In this document: in pieces, positions 42,734 to 51,914 of the stretch
Layout of the letters: every line of letters starts with the position of its first letter
Numbering within the stretch: position 1 is the first letter of the stretch
Assembly: GCA_964390465.1 (NCBI GenBank)
Contig: CAYMIJ010000013.1
Span: 1-64,000 of the forward strand
Reading direction: 5' to 3'
DNA from: JADZAI01 sp964390465
GTDB taxonomy: Bacteria; Pseudomonadota; Alphaproteobacteria; Micropepsales; Micropepsaceae
Length of the DNA stretch: 64,000 bases
The notes under the pieces: generated by a model
Told to the model about the DNA's origin: nothing
Database searches by the model: none
Seen by the model: the letters and a program-made list of their open reading frames with translations, nothing else
Translations under genes and position numbers: made by a program

Positions 42734-43525
42734 TCAGCGCGCCGTGTTAACGAAAAAGTCCACATCAAAGTGCGGTGCCAAGCCTGCTTGCCGCCGTGCT
42801 GGCTCGTTGAAAGGCGGATGAGGCCGCGCCAGCCCGATGGCTTCAAGCGCCTCGCCATAGGCGATTCCGGGCTCGAGATTGCGCTGCTGACATATATGGG
42901 CGAACCATTTTTGCCCGGTGGCGACATGGCCGATCTCGTCGCGATAGATCACTTCAAGAATGGCCGCGCTGGGGCCATCACCGACACCTTTCAGTTTCTC
43001 GATCATGCCTGGCGTCACATCCAGTCCGCGCGCCTCATGGGTCAGCGGCGCGATGGCCAGCCGTTCCAGAAGGTTTCCGCTGGTGCGCAGGGCCGCCTGC
43101 CACAGGCCATCATGAGCGGGCAGCGCGCCATAGTATGAGCCCAGAGCCTCAAGCCGCGCCGCCAGCATCAGGAAGTGTTTGCCTTCCTCGGCGGCGACCC
43201 CAAGCCAGTCTTCTGCGAACGCTGTTTCAGCGCCCCTAAGCGCGTCGCTGCCCACGAAGCGCCCAACGATGTCCAGCGCCAGATCAATCGCGTTGAGCTC
43301 GATATGGGCGAGCGCGTGTAGCAGGCTCACGCGGCCCTCCAGAGTGGCGGGCGAGCGCTTCGGCACATCGCGCGCCGCAATCAGCGCCGGCGTTTCTGGA
43401 CGCCCGGGCCGGTCTGGCCAGTCTGTCTCAGCGCTCACCAGATCGGGGCGCAGGGCCATCGCCGCGTGTGCCTTGGCCCTCGGGTCGCGCGCGTCGAACG
43501 CGGCGCGCAGCGGCGAGGCGTTCAC
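42734..43525 (-). CDS. DUF455 ferritin-like domain protein
   Basis: A 263-residue protein of the DUF455 ferritin-like family. The four-helix bundle ligands are visible: HALAHIELNAIDLALD, DWLGVAAEEGKHFLMLAARLE (EExxH), LTHEARGLDVTP, and IYRDEIGHVATGQKWF (DExxH). Distant relatives include the tRNA hydroxylase MiaE-type and diiron proteins, so a diiron centre is likely, but the substrate is unknown. Its start overlaps the bcp stop by four bases, an arrangement conserved in alphaproteobacteria. Confidence 0.9.
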   Translation of the reverse strand: MNASPLRAAFDARDPRAKAHAAMALRPDLVSAETDWPDRPGRPETPALIAARDVPKRSPATLEGRVSLLHALAHIELNAIDLALDIVGRFVGSDALRGAETAFAEDWLGVAAEEGKHFLMLAARLEALGSYYGALPAHDGLWQAALRTSGNLLERLAIAPLTHEARGLDVTPGMIEKLKGVGDGPSAAILEVIYRDEIGHVATGQKWFAHICQQRNLEPGIAYGEALEAIGLARPHPPFNEPARRQAGLAPHFDVDFFVNTAR

Positions 43526-43998
43526 GCGTCCAGTGCCTTGACGGCTTTCAGCACCTCAGCGACGTGGCCCGGCACCTTCACCTTGCGCCAGACCTGACGC
43601 ACGACGCCCTTGGCATCGATCAGGAAGGTGGAGCGGTCGATGCCCATATATTTGCGGCCATACATGCTTTTCTCGATCCACACGCCATAGGCTTCGACTG
43701 CCTTGCCATCCGGGTCGGCACCAAGCGGAATGGTCAGGTCATGCTTGGCTCTGAACTTGCCGTGTTTTTCGGCGCTGTCTTTTGAAATGCCAAGAATAGC
43801 CGCGCCTGCCTTGGCGAAGGCGGCCTTCTGGGACGAGAAGTCGATGGCCTGCGCTGTGCAGCCGCTGGTGTCGTCCTTGGGGTAGAAATACAGCACGAGC
43901 GTTTTTCCGGCGAAGTCTTTCAGGGCCACCGTGCCGGCCTCATCGGTCTGAAGCTTGAAGGCCGGTGCCTTGCTGCCCTCGGTGATCTCTTTGGTCAT
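43522..43998 (-). CDS. bcp: Peroxiredoxin, Bcp/PrxQ type
   Basis: A 158-residue thiol peroxidase that reduces hydrogen peroxide and organic hydroperoxides. The peroxidatic cysteine C47 lies in FYPKDDTSGCTAQAIDF. The resolving cysteine normally found five residues later (GCTxxxC) is replaced by isoleucine, so this should be a 1-Cys-type enzyme that needs an external thiol. I use ATG 43998 (MTKEITEGSKAPAF); the 16 upstream residues do not match the family. It is coupled by a four-base overlap to the DUF455 gene. Confidence 0.94.
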   Translation of the reverse strand: MTKEITEGSKAPAFKLQTDEAGTVALKDFAGKTLVLYFYPKDDTSGCTAQAIDFSSQKAAFAKAGAAILGISKDSAEKHGKFRAKHDLTIPLGADPDGKAVEAYGVWIEKSMYGRKYMGIDRSTFLIDAKGVVRQVWRKVKVPGHVAEVLKAVKALDA

Positions 43999-44081
43999 GA
44001 TGTCCCTGCCTTGGTCGGAGAAGGGCATAATCCAGCCGCAAGCCATCTTCCAGTCTGCTGCGCGGATGCTATGACGGCGGG

Positions 44082-47000
44082 GTGAGTGACCCGGTCCAGC
44101 CCCCGTCTTTGCCGCAGAGCCGCCGTCCGGGCTATGGCCGTCTGGGCGCTCGCCTGCTCAATGCGCTGCTATTGCTTGTCACCGGTTTCATGGGAGCGAT
44201 GGGCATCGGCCTGGCGCTGGGGCCGGTCTCGCTTGGCCCGGTGGCGCGGTATCTGATCGGCGCGGTTGGTGAGACGGTGCCTGGCTACAGGCTGACGGCC
44301 TCTGACGCGCTACTGTCATGGTCAAGCGAACAGGCCCGGCTCGTCATCAAGTTTGTCGATCCGCGCGTGGTCGACATGACGGGCGCAGAGATGGCCTCCG
44401 CCAACGATATTGCGGTGAGTTTTTCGGTTCAGGCCCTGCTTGCTGGCGATGTCGCGCCGCGCAGCCTCACCATCACCGGACCCACCGCCACCTTCACGCG
44501 CCTGGCCGATGGCGGGTTCGACATCGGCATCCGCAGCGAAACGCGCAGAGGCACCAAGGTGAAGTCCACCGAAACGGACGCCACGCCCTTTGTGAAGGCC
44601 CTGCTCGAAGCCCCGCATGAGGGCAAGGAAAATACCTATCTTGAGGAAATCATCCTCAGCAATTCGACACTGACCTTCATCGACGAGATGACGGACTCAA
44701 TCGTCAAGGCACCGCGCGGCACGCTTGTGGTGCGCCGGACGGCCGAGGGCCTGGCCGCTACGCTGGACGGTCAGGTCTCGCTGCCCAAAGGCAACTGGCA
44801 GTTCAGCGGCAGCATGAATTACGAACGCGGGGATTCGACGTTCCTCGTCGAAGGCGGCATTGCCAATGCACGGCTCGATGCGCTGGCGGATGCCGGTCCT
44901 CTGTTTGAAGGACTGGCAGGTGTCAGCGCGCCGCTCAGTGCCTCTTTCAACGCCGAGTTTTCGACCGATGGCAACGTCCGCTCCGTCGATGCCTTTATTG
45001 CCTCTGCCGAGGGCGACGTCCGCATCCCGGCATTGTCCAACCTGAAGTTCCATGTGGAAAATGCGCAGCTTGATGTGAACTTCGACTCTGTCGCCGACAA
45101 AGTGACCCTGCACGAGCTCTCGCTCTCATCGGATTCTGTGTCGGGTCTTATGGTGGGCACCTTCGCATTGCGGCGTGATGGCGTGGGCAACCTCGCGGGC
45201 TGGGCCAGCAACATCATGCTTCTGAATGGTCGCGCGACCGTGCCGGGCCTGTTCGATGGTGACACAGTCATCGACGATCTGACGCTGAAAGCCGACAACG
45301 ATCTGGTCAAAGACGAGCTGACACTTCAGGCGCTCGATATTTCCAGCGCGGGTGCGGCGCTCAATTTTCATGGCGCGGTTTCCGGCCTGTTGGCGCAAAG
45401 GCCGGCCGTGAAGATGACTGGCGCCATCCACGACCTGCCCATCGACCGGCTGGGCACACTGTGGCCGCAGGGTTTGGCGCAGGGTGCACGCGACTGGGTG
45501 CTGGAAAATATGAAAGGCGGGCGCATCAGCGAAGGCGTGTTGGCCGCGGACATTCCTGCCGATCAGATTGAAAGCGGCATCATCGCGGATGATGCCATGC
45601 GCTTTCAACTCAACTTCATCAATGCGGCCATGACCTATGTCGGCGGCCTGCCACCTTTGACTGATGTGAAAGGCGCGGCCACGGTCACGGGCAATCACTT
45701 CGACGCGCAGATCGACACTGCGCGCGTTGGCGCTTTGCAGGTCGATAACGGCAAGGTCTCGATCGACGATCTGAACGTCACCGGCACACCGGCCAATATC
45801 GCCGTGCATGTGTCAGGTGCCGTTGCTGATGTGCTCTGGCTCATCGACCACAAGCCGCTTGGCTATCCCAGTCGCTATGGGCTGAACCCTAAACTGGTGG
45901 GTGGCAGCGCCGACATTCAACTCGGCCTTATCGTGCCAACGCTGAAAGCATTGAAGGTCGAGGATATCGGCTTTGACATCAAGACTGAGCTGAGCGGCGT
46001 CTCCATGCCAGTCTCGCCCACCATTCACCTGAAGAATGGCAATGCCCGTTTCCTCATCACCGGCGATGGTCTGACGGCAGAGGGCAAAGGCGACATCGCG
46101 GGCGTGACCGCCAATTTCAAATGGGGCGAGAACTTCAAGGCAAAGTCGGGCGAAGCGCCCACGACCTTCAGCGCCAATGCGATCATCACGGAAGAAATGC
46201 GCCGGAACCTGGGTGTTGATCCGGGCAAATATCTGGATGGTGATGCTGGCGTTGAAGTCTCGATGACCGGGCGCGGTTTCGATCCGGTCACCGCCACTGC
46301 CCGCGTGGAGCTTGATGCGGCGGCGTTGAATGTGCCGGAACTGGGTTACGCCAAGAAAGCGGGGGAGCCAGCGTTGATGACCGCTGAACTTTCACGCGTG
46401 GCAAACGGTTATCACGCCAGCCCCGTGCGGTTGACCGGCACGGGCATTGAGGCCGATCTCGATATTCTGCTGGGCTTTGACGGCAAGCTGAAAGAGGTAA
46501 AGGCCAATCGCTTTGCGGCCGGGCGCAACGATGTGGCTTTCAACATCGACCTCACGAAAGACAAACCTGTCGTGAAGGCTGATGTGGTGTCGCTGGATCT
46601 CGGCACGCTGGTGGATGCGCTCATGCGGCCATCGGAGTCGACTGTGGTGAATAGTGCACAGGCCAGCAGCGGGCAGGATACGTCAAACCCGCCCAACATC
46701 GCGCTCGGCATCAAGGCGAAGAAAGTCATCATGCGCGGCGGTGTTGAAGCGCACGACCTCGTGCTCGATCTCGATCTGGACCACGGCAATCTGGCGGGCC
46801 TGTTGCTGAACGCCGCCTTGGCTGATGGCGCGATGGAAGCACACATGACGCCGCATGATGATGGCCGTCGCCGCGTGGCGCTGACCTCCACCAATATGGG
46901 CCAGCTCGTTCTGGGGCTCAGCGGCTTTGATGGCGTCGCTGGCGGCACAGGTGAGCTTGTGCTGTTGATGCCGAAAGTCGCAGAGAAGAAACCGGCGGCA

Positions 47001-47456
47001 GGCATGGTCTCGATCCGCGACTTTCATCTTATCAATCAGTCGTCATTGATCGAGATTGCGGGCGCCGGGTCGTTCACAGGCATCAGTGATCTCATTGATG
47101 GCAATGGTATCGGCTTTGATTCCCTGAAAGGCGATATCGCGATGACGGATGATCGTTTCACGGTCAGCCGTCTGCGCGTGTCTGGCCCATCGGCTGGCAT
47201 CAGTGCTGAAGGCACGATCGACCGCAATACCAACACGGTTCATGCCGTGGGCGTGTTCTCGCCCATTCACTCGCTGAACACGTTGCTGCGCTGCATCCCG
47301 CTGCTGGGCGAGGTGCTGGGCGGTGATGACGGTATTCTGGCCGCTGCGTTCGAGGTGAAAGGCTCTGTCGAGGCCCCGGATATTTCAATCAGCGCATTGT
47401 CGGCGCTGGCCCCCGGCATCCTGCGCAAGCTGTTCATGCCCGACACACCGCAATAG
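44082..47456 (+). CDS. YhdP/AsmA-like envelope protein (DUF3971)
   Basis: A 1124-residue protein with an N-terminal membrane helix (about 23-45, LLNALLLLVTGFMGAMGIGLALG) and a very long periplasmic beta-rich region. The C-terminus LNTLLRCIPLLGEVLGGDDGILAAAFEVKGSVEAPDISISALSALAPGILRKLF is the AsmA/YhdP signature; only this region is strongly recognisable. Members of this family form bridge-like lipid conduits between the inner and outer membranes. It begins at a GTG divergent from bcp, 83 bases away, and tyrS converges on its end. Position next to bcp, tyrS and anmK is conserved in alphaproteobacteria. Confidence 0.88.
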   Translation: MSDPVQPPSLPQSRRPGYGRLGARLLNALLLLVTGFMGAMGIGLALGPVSLGPVARYLIGAVGETVPGYRLTASDALLSWSSEQARLVIKFVDPRVVDMTGAEMASANDIAVSFSVQALLAGDVAPRSLTITGPTATFTRLADGGFDIGIRSETRRGTKVKSTETDATPFVKALLEAPHEGKENTYLEEIILSNSTLTFIDEMTDSIVKAPRGTLVVRRTAEGLAATLDGQVSLPKGNWQFSGSMNYERGDSTFLVEGGIANARLDALADAGPLFEGLAGVSAPLSASFNAEFSTDGNVRSVDAFIASAEGDVRIPALSNLKFHVENAQLDVNFDSVADKVTLHELSLSSDSVSGLMVGTFALRRDGVGNLAGWASNIMLLNGRATVPGLFDGDTVIDDLTLKADNDLVKDELTLQALDISSAGAALNFHGAVSGLLAQRPAVKMTGAIHDLPIDRLGTLWPQGLAQGARDWVLENMKGGRISEGVLAADIPADQIESGIIADDAMRFQLNFINAAMTYVGGLPPLTDVKGAATVTGNHFDAQIDTARVGALQVDNGKVSIDDLNVTGTPANIAVHVSGAVADVLWLIDHKPLGYPSRYGLNPKLVGGSADIQLGLIVPTLKALKVEDIGFDIKTELSGVSMPVSPTIHLKNGNARFLITGDGLTAEGKGDIAGVTANFKWGENFKAKSGEAPTTFSANAIITEEMRRNLGVDPGKYLDGDAGVEVSMTGRGFDPVTATARVELDAAALNVPELGYAKKAGEPALMTAELSRVANGYHASPVRLTGTGIEADLDILLGFDGKLKEVKANRFAAGRNDVAFNIDLTKDKPVVKADVVSLDLGTLVDALMRPSESTVVNSAQASSGQDTSNPPNIALGIKAKKVIMRGGVEAHDLVLDLDLDHGNLAGLLLNAALADGAMEAHMTPHDDGRRRVALTSTNMGQLVLGLSGFDGVAGGTGELVLLMPKVAEKKPAAGMVSIRDFHLINQSSLIEIAGAGSFTGISDLIDGNGIGFDSLKGDIAMTDDRFTVSRLRVSGPSAGISAEGTIDRNTNTVHAVGVFSPIHSLNTLLRCIPLLGEVLGGDDGILAAAFEVKGSVEAPDISISALSALAPGILRKLFMPDTPQ

Positions 47457-47504
47457 GGCGCGCGTTATCATTTTCAATGCGTCCTCATGACCGGCCTTGA
47501 GGCG

Positions 47505-48752
47505 TTACCCCGCCTGCACCAGAATGTGCCGCTTTTTGCCGAGCGAAATCTTGATCGCACCGTCTGCGTTCGCGTCCGCCAGCGAGACCATGGCCTTCTC
47601 ATCACCAATGCTCGCATCGTTCACGCGCACGCCGCCGCCTGCAATCTGACGGCGCGCTTCGGACGCTGATGCCGTCAGCCCGACGCCGGCGATCAGGGTG
47701 GAAAGCGGCAGGCCGGCTTCCAGTCTGGCGCGATCAAACGAAACCGTTGGCAATTCTCCGGCTGTGCCGCCTTCGAACTGGCCCTTGGCGGCATCAGCGG
47801 CGCGTGTAGCAGCATCAGCGCCCCGGATCATCGCCGTGACCTCATTGGCAAGAATCTTCTTCGCCTCGTTGATCTCGGCGCCCTGCAGGGCTTCCAGCCG
47901 GGCGATTTCATCCAGCGACAGATCGGTGAAGATTTTCAGGAAGCGCCCGACATCGGCGTCTTCCGTATTGCGCCAGTATTGCCAGAAATCGAAATCGGAA
48001 AGCTGTTCGCGGTTCAGCCACACCGCGCCTGACATCGTCTTGCCCATCTTCGCGCCGGACGAGGTGGTGATGAGCGGGCAGGTCGCGGCATAAAGCTGCG
48101 CGCCCAGCATCTTGTGGCCCAACTCGATGCCGTTGACGATATTGCCCCACTGGTCGCTACCGCCGGTCTGCAGGATGCAGCCATAGCGCTTGTGCAGTTC
48201 CACGAAGTCATAGGCCTGCAGGATCATGTAGTTGAACTCAAGGAACGAAAGCGACTGCTCGCGTTCCATGCGCAGCTTCACGCTGTCGAAGCTCAACATC
48301 CGGTTGACCGAGAAATACCGCCCCACATCGCGCAGGAACGGGATGTATTCCAAGCGGTCCAGCCAGTCGGCATTGTTGATCATGATCGCGCCGGTGGCGC
48401 TGTCATCGAAGCGCACCACCTTGCTGAACACGGATTTGATCGAGGCCATATTGGCGTTGATCGTCGCATCGTCCGCCAGTTTGCGGGTTTCATCACGGAA
48501 CGAAGGATCACCGATTTTCGTGGTGCCGCCGCCCATGATGACCAGAGGCCGTCCGCCCACCTGTTGCAGGCGGCGCAGCATCATCATGTTGGCAAGACTG
48601 CCGACATGCAGACTGGGGGCCGTGCAGTCATAGCCATTATAGCCGGTCACGGTTCCTGCGCCGAAACGGGCGGCAAGGCCCGTTTCGTCAGAACACTGAT
48701 GAAACAGCTGGCGGTCTTTCAGCAGCTGGATGAAATCTGTTGCAGTCGTCAT
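47505..48752 (-). CDS. tyrS: Tyrosyl-tRNA synthetase
   Basis: A 415-residue class I aminoacyl-tRNA synthetase that charges tRNA-Tyr. The HIGH-like motif is HVGS at 49-52 (APSLHVGSLANMM), QTGGSDQWGNIVNG binds tyrosine, and the KMSKS-like loop reads KMGKT at 235-239. A C-terminal S4-type RNA-binding domain occupies about 350-415 (AGVGLTASASEARRQIAGGGVRVND). Divergent from anmK across 45 bases. Confidence 0.97.
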   Translation of the reverse strand: MTTATDFIQLLKDRQLFHQCSDETGLAARFGAGTVTGYNGYDCTAPSLHVGSLANMMMLRRLQQVGGRPLVIMGGGTTKIGDPSFRDETRKLADDATINANMASIKSVFSKVVRFDDSATGAIMINNADWLDRLEYIPFLRDVGRYFSVNRMLSFDSVKLRMEREQSLSFLEFNYMILQAYDFVELHKRYGCILQTGGSDQWGNIVNGIELGHKMLGAQLYAATCPLITTSSGAKMGKTMSGAVWLNREQLSDFDFWQYWRNTEDADVGRFLKIFTDLSLDEIARLEALQGAEINEAKKILANEVTAMIRGADAATRAADAAKGQFEGGTAGELPTVSFDRARLEAGLPLSTLIAGVGLTASASEARRQIAGGGVRVNDASIGDEKAMVSLADANADGAIKISLGKKRHILVQAG

Positions 48753-48797
48753 GGCCGTCGGCTCAAAAGGGCGCGAGCGATAACACGGAGCGGCTGC

Positions 48798-49919
48798 GTG
48801 GTGAAAGCACCCCCTTGGGCCATTATCGGGCTAATGAGCGGCACCTCCATGGATGCCGTGGATGCCGCCCTGATCGAGACCGATGGCGAGGCGGTGTTCA
48901 ATTTCGGCCCGGCTTTGTCCTTGCCCTATGACGATGGTGAACGCGCCGTGCTGCGTCAGGCCATTGCCGTGGCGGGTGATCTGGGCGGCCCCGGCGCGCC
49001 GCATGAGGTGATCGCGGCGGCTGAAGCGCTTCTGACCATCAAACATGCGACGGCGATTCAGCATCTTCTTGACGCTGCGTCGTTGAAGCCCGGTGACATT
49101 CACTATGCCGGTTTCCACGGGCAGACCGTGCTGCATCGCCCTTCGCAGCGTCTGACCTGGCAGATCGGTGATGGAAGGGCGCTGGCGGCGGCCACAGGCA
49201 TTGACGTGGTGTTCGACTTCCGCAGCGCTGATGTGGCGGCGGGCGGGCAGGGCGCGCCTCTGGTGCCGCTGTATCATCAGGCGCTGGTCAAGGGCCTGCA
49301 AACCGATCTGCCGGTTGCCGTTCTCAACATTGGCGGTGTTGCCAATGTCACCTGGGTTGGGCCGGATGGCGCGCTGCTGGCTTTCGATACGGGCCCTGGC
49401 AATGCCGCCATCGACGATTGGGCTTTGCGCCATACCGGGCGGCCCGTCGATCTTAACGGCACCCTTGCCATGTCAGGCTTTGTCGATGAAGCGCGGCTGG
49501 CCGCCATGCTGGATAATCCGTGGTTTGATGCAGCGCCGCCGAAATCGCTCGACCGCATGGATTTTTCCGCGCGCGCCGTGGAAGGGCTTGCACCCGGCAA
49601 TGGCGCCGCGACGCTCACCCGCTTCACGGCCGAAACCGTGGCCCGTGCCGCCCGGCACTTTCCAGCGCCGGCGCATCGCTGGCTGGTCTGCGGCGGTGGG
49701 CGGCACAATCCGGTGCTGATGGCCTATCTGCAAGAAGCGCTGAATACGCCGGTCGAGCGGGTGGAAGCGGTGGGCTGGCGCGGCGATTTCCTTGAAGCTG
49801 AGGCTTTTGCCTTTCTCGCCGCCCGCCATCTGCGCGATCTGCCGCTCAGCGTGCCCACGACAACGGGCGTGCCGCGTCCGCTGACGGGCGGACGATTGGC
49901 GCGTGTCGCCACGTCCTGA
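48798..49919 (+). CDS. anmK: Anhydro-N-acetylmuramic acid kinase
   Basis: A 373-residue sugar kinase that cleaves and phosphorylates 1,6-anhydroMurNAc from peptidoglycan turnover to give MurNAc-6-phosphate. GLMSGTSMDAVDAALIETDG near residue 10 is diagnostic, with YAGFHGQTVLHRP, DVVFDFRSADVAAGGQGAPLVPLYHQ and NIGGVANVTWV following. The start is one of two adjacent GTG codons at 48798 and 48801; a long upstream open frame overlaps tyrS on the other strand and is not real. The tyrS/anmK divergent pair is common in alphaproteobacteria. Confidence 0.96.
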   Translation: MVKAPPWAIIGLMSGTSMDAVDAALIETDGEAVFNFGPALSLPYDDGERAVLRQAIAVAGDLGGPGAPHEVIAAAEALLTIKHATAIQHLLDAASLKPGDIHYAGFHGQTVLHRPSQRLTWQIGDGRALAAATGIDVVFDFRSADVAAGGQGAPLVPLYHQALVKGLQTDLPVAVLNIGGVANVTWVGPDGALLAFDTGPGNAAIDDWALRHTGRPVDLNGTLAMSGFVDEARLAAMLDNPWFDAAPPKSLDRMDFSARAVEGLAPGNGAATLTRFTAETVARAARHFPAPAHRWLVCGGGRHNPVLMAYLQEALNTPVERVEAVGWRGDFLEAEAFAFLAARHLRDLPLSVPTTTGVPRPLTGGRLARVATS

Positions 49920-50035
49920 TCAGTGTTCACGATCCTCTGATCACGCGCTGCTTGTGGTTGTCAGCCTGAGCGCCTATCCTCGCCCACAAGCGCGACGGGC
50001 ACGGAGCCATCGCGGTGTTGAACCCGGAGGCCGTC

Positions 50036-51106
50036 GTGAACGACCACTCCGCAGATGGGGCCGCTCAGGTCCGCAGCCGAAAGGCGCGGGACATCTTTGC
50101 AGCTGTTGATCTCGGAACGAATAATTGCCGTCTGCTGATCGCCCGCGCCGATGGCTCGGGTTCGTTCAGGGTGGTTGATGCTTTTTCACGCTCCGTGCGT
50201 CTGGGCGAGGGCGTGCGCGGCACAGGGCTGCTGTCACCGACGGCTGTCGACCGCACGATCGCGGCGCTGAAAGTATGCGCATCGAAAATCCGTCGTTCGG
50301 GCGCAACCTATAGCCGGGCGATTGCGACGGAAGCCTGCCGCGCGGCATCGAACAGCGCCGCTTTTATCCGCAGGGTCGAGGTTGAAACCGGCCTGCGCAT
50401 GGAAATCGTCGCACCGGGCGAGGAAGCCCGGCTGTGCGCGCAGGGCTGTGCCCCGCTGACCGATCCGGGCCTTGAGGATTCGGTCCTGTTCGACATAGGC
50501 GGTGGCAGTACAGAACTCATCTGGATGCGGCGCACGCCGGCCCGCGCCGAGGTGCGCCCGCGCATGGCCGGATGGGCGTCCATCCCCATGGGCGTTGTCA
50601 ATCTGGCGGATCATTTTGGTGCCTTCCCGCTGAAGGAAAGCGACTATCCGGCCATGGTGGCCTATGCCGACGCGGCGTTCGCCAAAGCGATGGCTGAACA
50701 GAACTTCACGGGCCCCAATGATGGCCGTCCGATGCATCTGCTTGGCACCTCCGGCACGGTGACCACGCTGGCCGGCGTTCATCTCGACCTGCCGCGCTAT
50801 GACCGCAAACGCATTGACGGCCAGTGGCTGACGGTGCGCGACGTGCAGGCCATCACCCAGGCCCTGACATCGCAGACATTTGCGATGCGTGCCGCCCATC
50901 CTTGTATCGGCACAGACCGGGCCGATCTGCTTCTGCCGGGATGCGCTATTCTCACGGCGATCCTGAGCCGCTATCCGTGCGAGCGTATCCGTATTGCTGA
51001 CCGGGGCCTGCGTGAAGGTATTCTGCTGTCATTGATGGCAAAGGCCGAGAAGGACCGGCAGCGCAGCCGCAAGAAATATCAGCGCACCGGATTGGGGACA
51101 GCATGA
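50036..51106 (+). CDS. Ppx/GppA family exopolyphosphatase/guanosine pentaphosphatase
   Basis: A 356-residue phosphatase of the ASKHA fold. It begins with DIFAAVDLGTNNCRLLIARADGSG (phosphate-1 loop), RLGEGVRGTGLLSPTAVDRTIAALKVCA follows, then the second phosphate loop VLFDIGGGSTELIWM and the adenosine-like loop LLGTSGTVTTLAGVHL. Lacking the extra HD domain of long Ppx enzymes, it may act on polyphosphate or pppGpp. GTG 50036, with GGAGG five bases upstream, is preferred over GTG 50015. It overlaps rlmE by four bases, a frequent alphaproteobacterial pair. Confidence 0.92.
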   Translation: MNDHSADGAAQVRSRKARDIFAAVDLGTNNCRLLIARADGSGSFRVVDAFSRSVRLGEGVRGTGLLSPTAVDRTIAALKVCASKIRRSGATYSRAIATEACRAASNSAAFIRRVEVETGLRMEIVAPGEEARLCAQGCAPLTDPGLEDSVLFDIGGGSTELIWMRRTPARAEVRPRMAGWASIPMGVVNLADHFGAFPLKESDYPAMVAYADAAFAKAMAEQNFTGPNDGRPMHLLGTSGTVTTLAGVHLDLPRYDRKRIDGQWLTVRDVQAITQALTSQTFAMRAAHPCIGTDRADLLLPGCAILTAILSRYPCERIRIADRGLREGILLSLMAKAEKDRQRSRKKYQRTGLGTA

Positions 51107-51801
51107 GCAAGGGTAAGAAGGATTCACTGCCCAAGACATCGGGCCGCAAGCTGAAGATCGCGGTAAAGACGGCGCGTGGTCGCACGGTTGGGCAGGTGAA
51201 GTGGCTTCAGCGTCAGCTGAACGACCCTTATGTCGCAGCCGCCAAGGCGCAGGGTTATCGCTCGCGCGCCGCCTTCAAGCTGAAGGAAATGGATGACACA
51301 CACCGCCTGATCCCCAGAGGCGGGCGGATTATCGATCTGGGTGCGGCGCCGGGCGGATGGACTCAGATCGCCGTCGAACGTGCTGGACCTGGTGGCCATG
51401 TTATCGGGCTGGACATCAATCCGGTCGAGCCGGTGCCAGGAGCTGAAATCATTGAGATGGATTTTCTGCTTGAGGAAGCGCCGGAGAGGCTGAAGGCCCT
51501 TATGGGCGGTGGTGCTGATGCCGTTCTGTCCGATATGGCGGCGCCCGCCACCGGCCATCGGCCCACCGACCACATGAAGATCATGGCGCTGTGTGAGGCC
51601 GCGCTCGATTTCGCGCGCGAGGTGCTCAATCCTGGCGGGGCTTTCGTGTGCAAGGTGCAGCGCGGCGGCACAGAAGGGCAGCTTCTCCAGTCCATGAAGC
51701 GGGATTTCAAGTTGGTCTCGCATGTGAAGCCGCCCGCCAGCCGCGCCGGTTCGGCCGAGATGTATGTCGTGGCGACCGGCTTTCGCGGCAGCCCGGCCTG
51801 A
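51103..51801 (+). CDS. rlmE: 23S rRNA (uridine(2552)-2'-O)-methyltransferase
   Basis: A 232-residue RrmJ/FtsJ methyltransferase modifying U2552 in the ribosomal A loop. The SAM-binding motif LGAAPGGWTQ is at about 79-88, the catalytic lysine lies in SRAAFKL, VLSDMAAPATGHRPTDH carries the catalytic aspartate, and FVCKVQRGG the second lysine. About 20 basic residues precede the fold. Translationally coupled to the upstream ppx/gppA gene (ATGA). Confidence 0.96.
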   Translation: MSKGKKDSLPKTSGRKLKIAVKTARGRTVGQVKWLQRQLNDPYVAAAKAQGYRSRAAFKLKEMDDTHRLIPRGGRIIDLGAAPGGWTQIAVERAGPGGHVIGLDINPVEPVPGAEIIEMDFLLEEAPERLKALMGGGADAVLSDMAAPATGHRPTDHMKIMALCEAALDFAREVLNPGGAFVCKVQRGGTEGQLLQSMKRDFKLVSHVKPPASRAGSAEMYVVATGFRGSPA

Positions 51802-51914
51802 AACGATACCGCTTTACACACAGCAGTCTGCCGGGTTATCCCGCACCGCACTTCAAACACACCGGCCCGATTTGCGCTGTTCGCGCCATGGGTAGGCTCA
51901 TATGCGAGGTGCAC

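Noticed and set aside
48114..48797. Long upstream extension of anmK
   Set aside because: It lies opposite tyrS and has no similarity to the kinase; anmK begins at the GTG pair 48798/48801.
51648..51914. N-terminal extension of guaB overlapping rlmE
   Set aside because: The conserved IMP dehydrogenase start follows the ATG at 51915, which has its own ribosome binding site.
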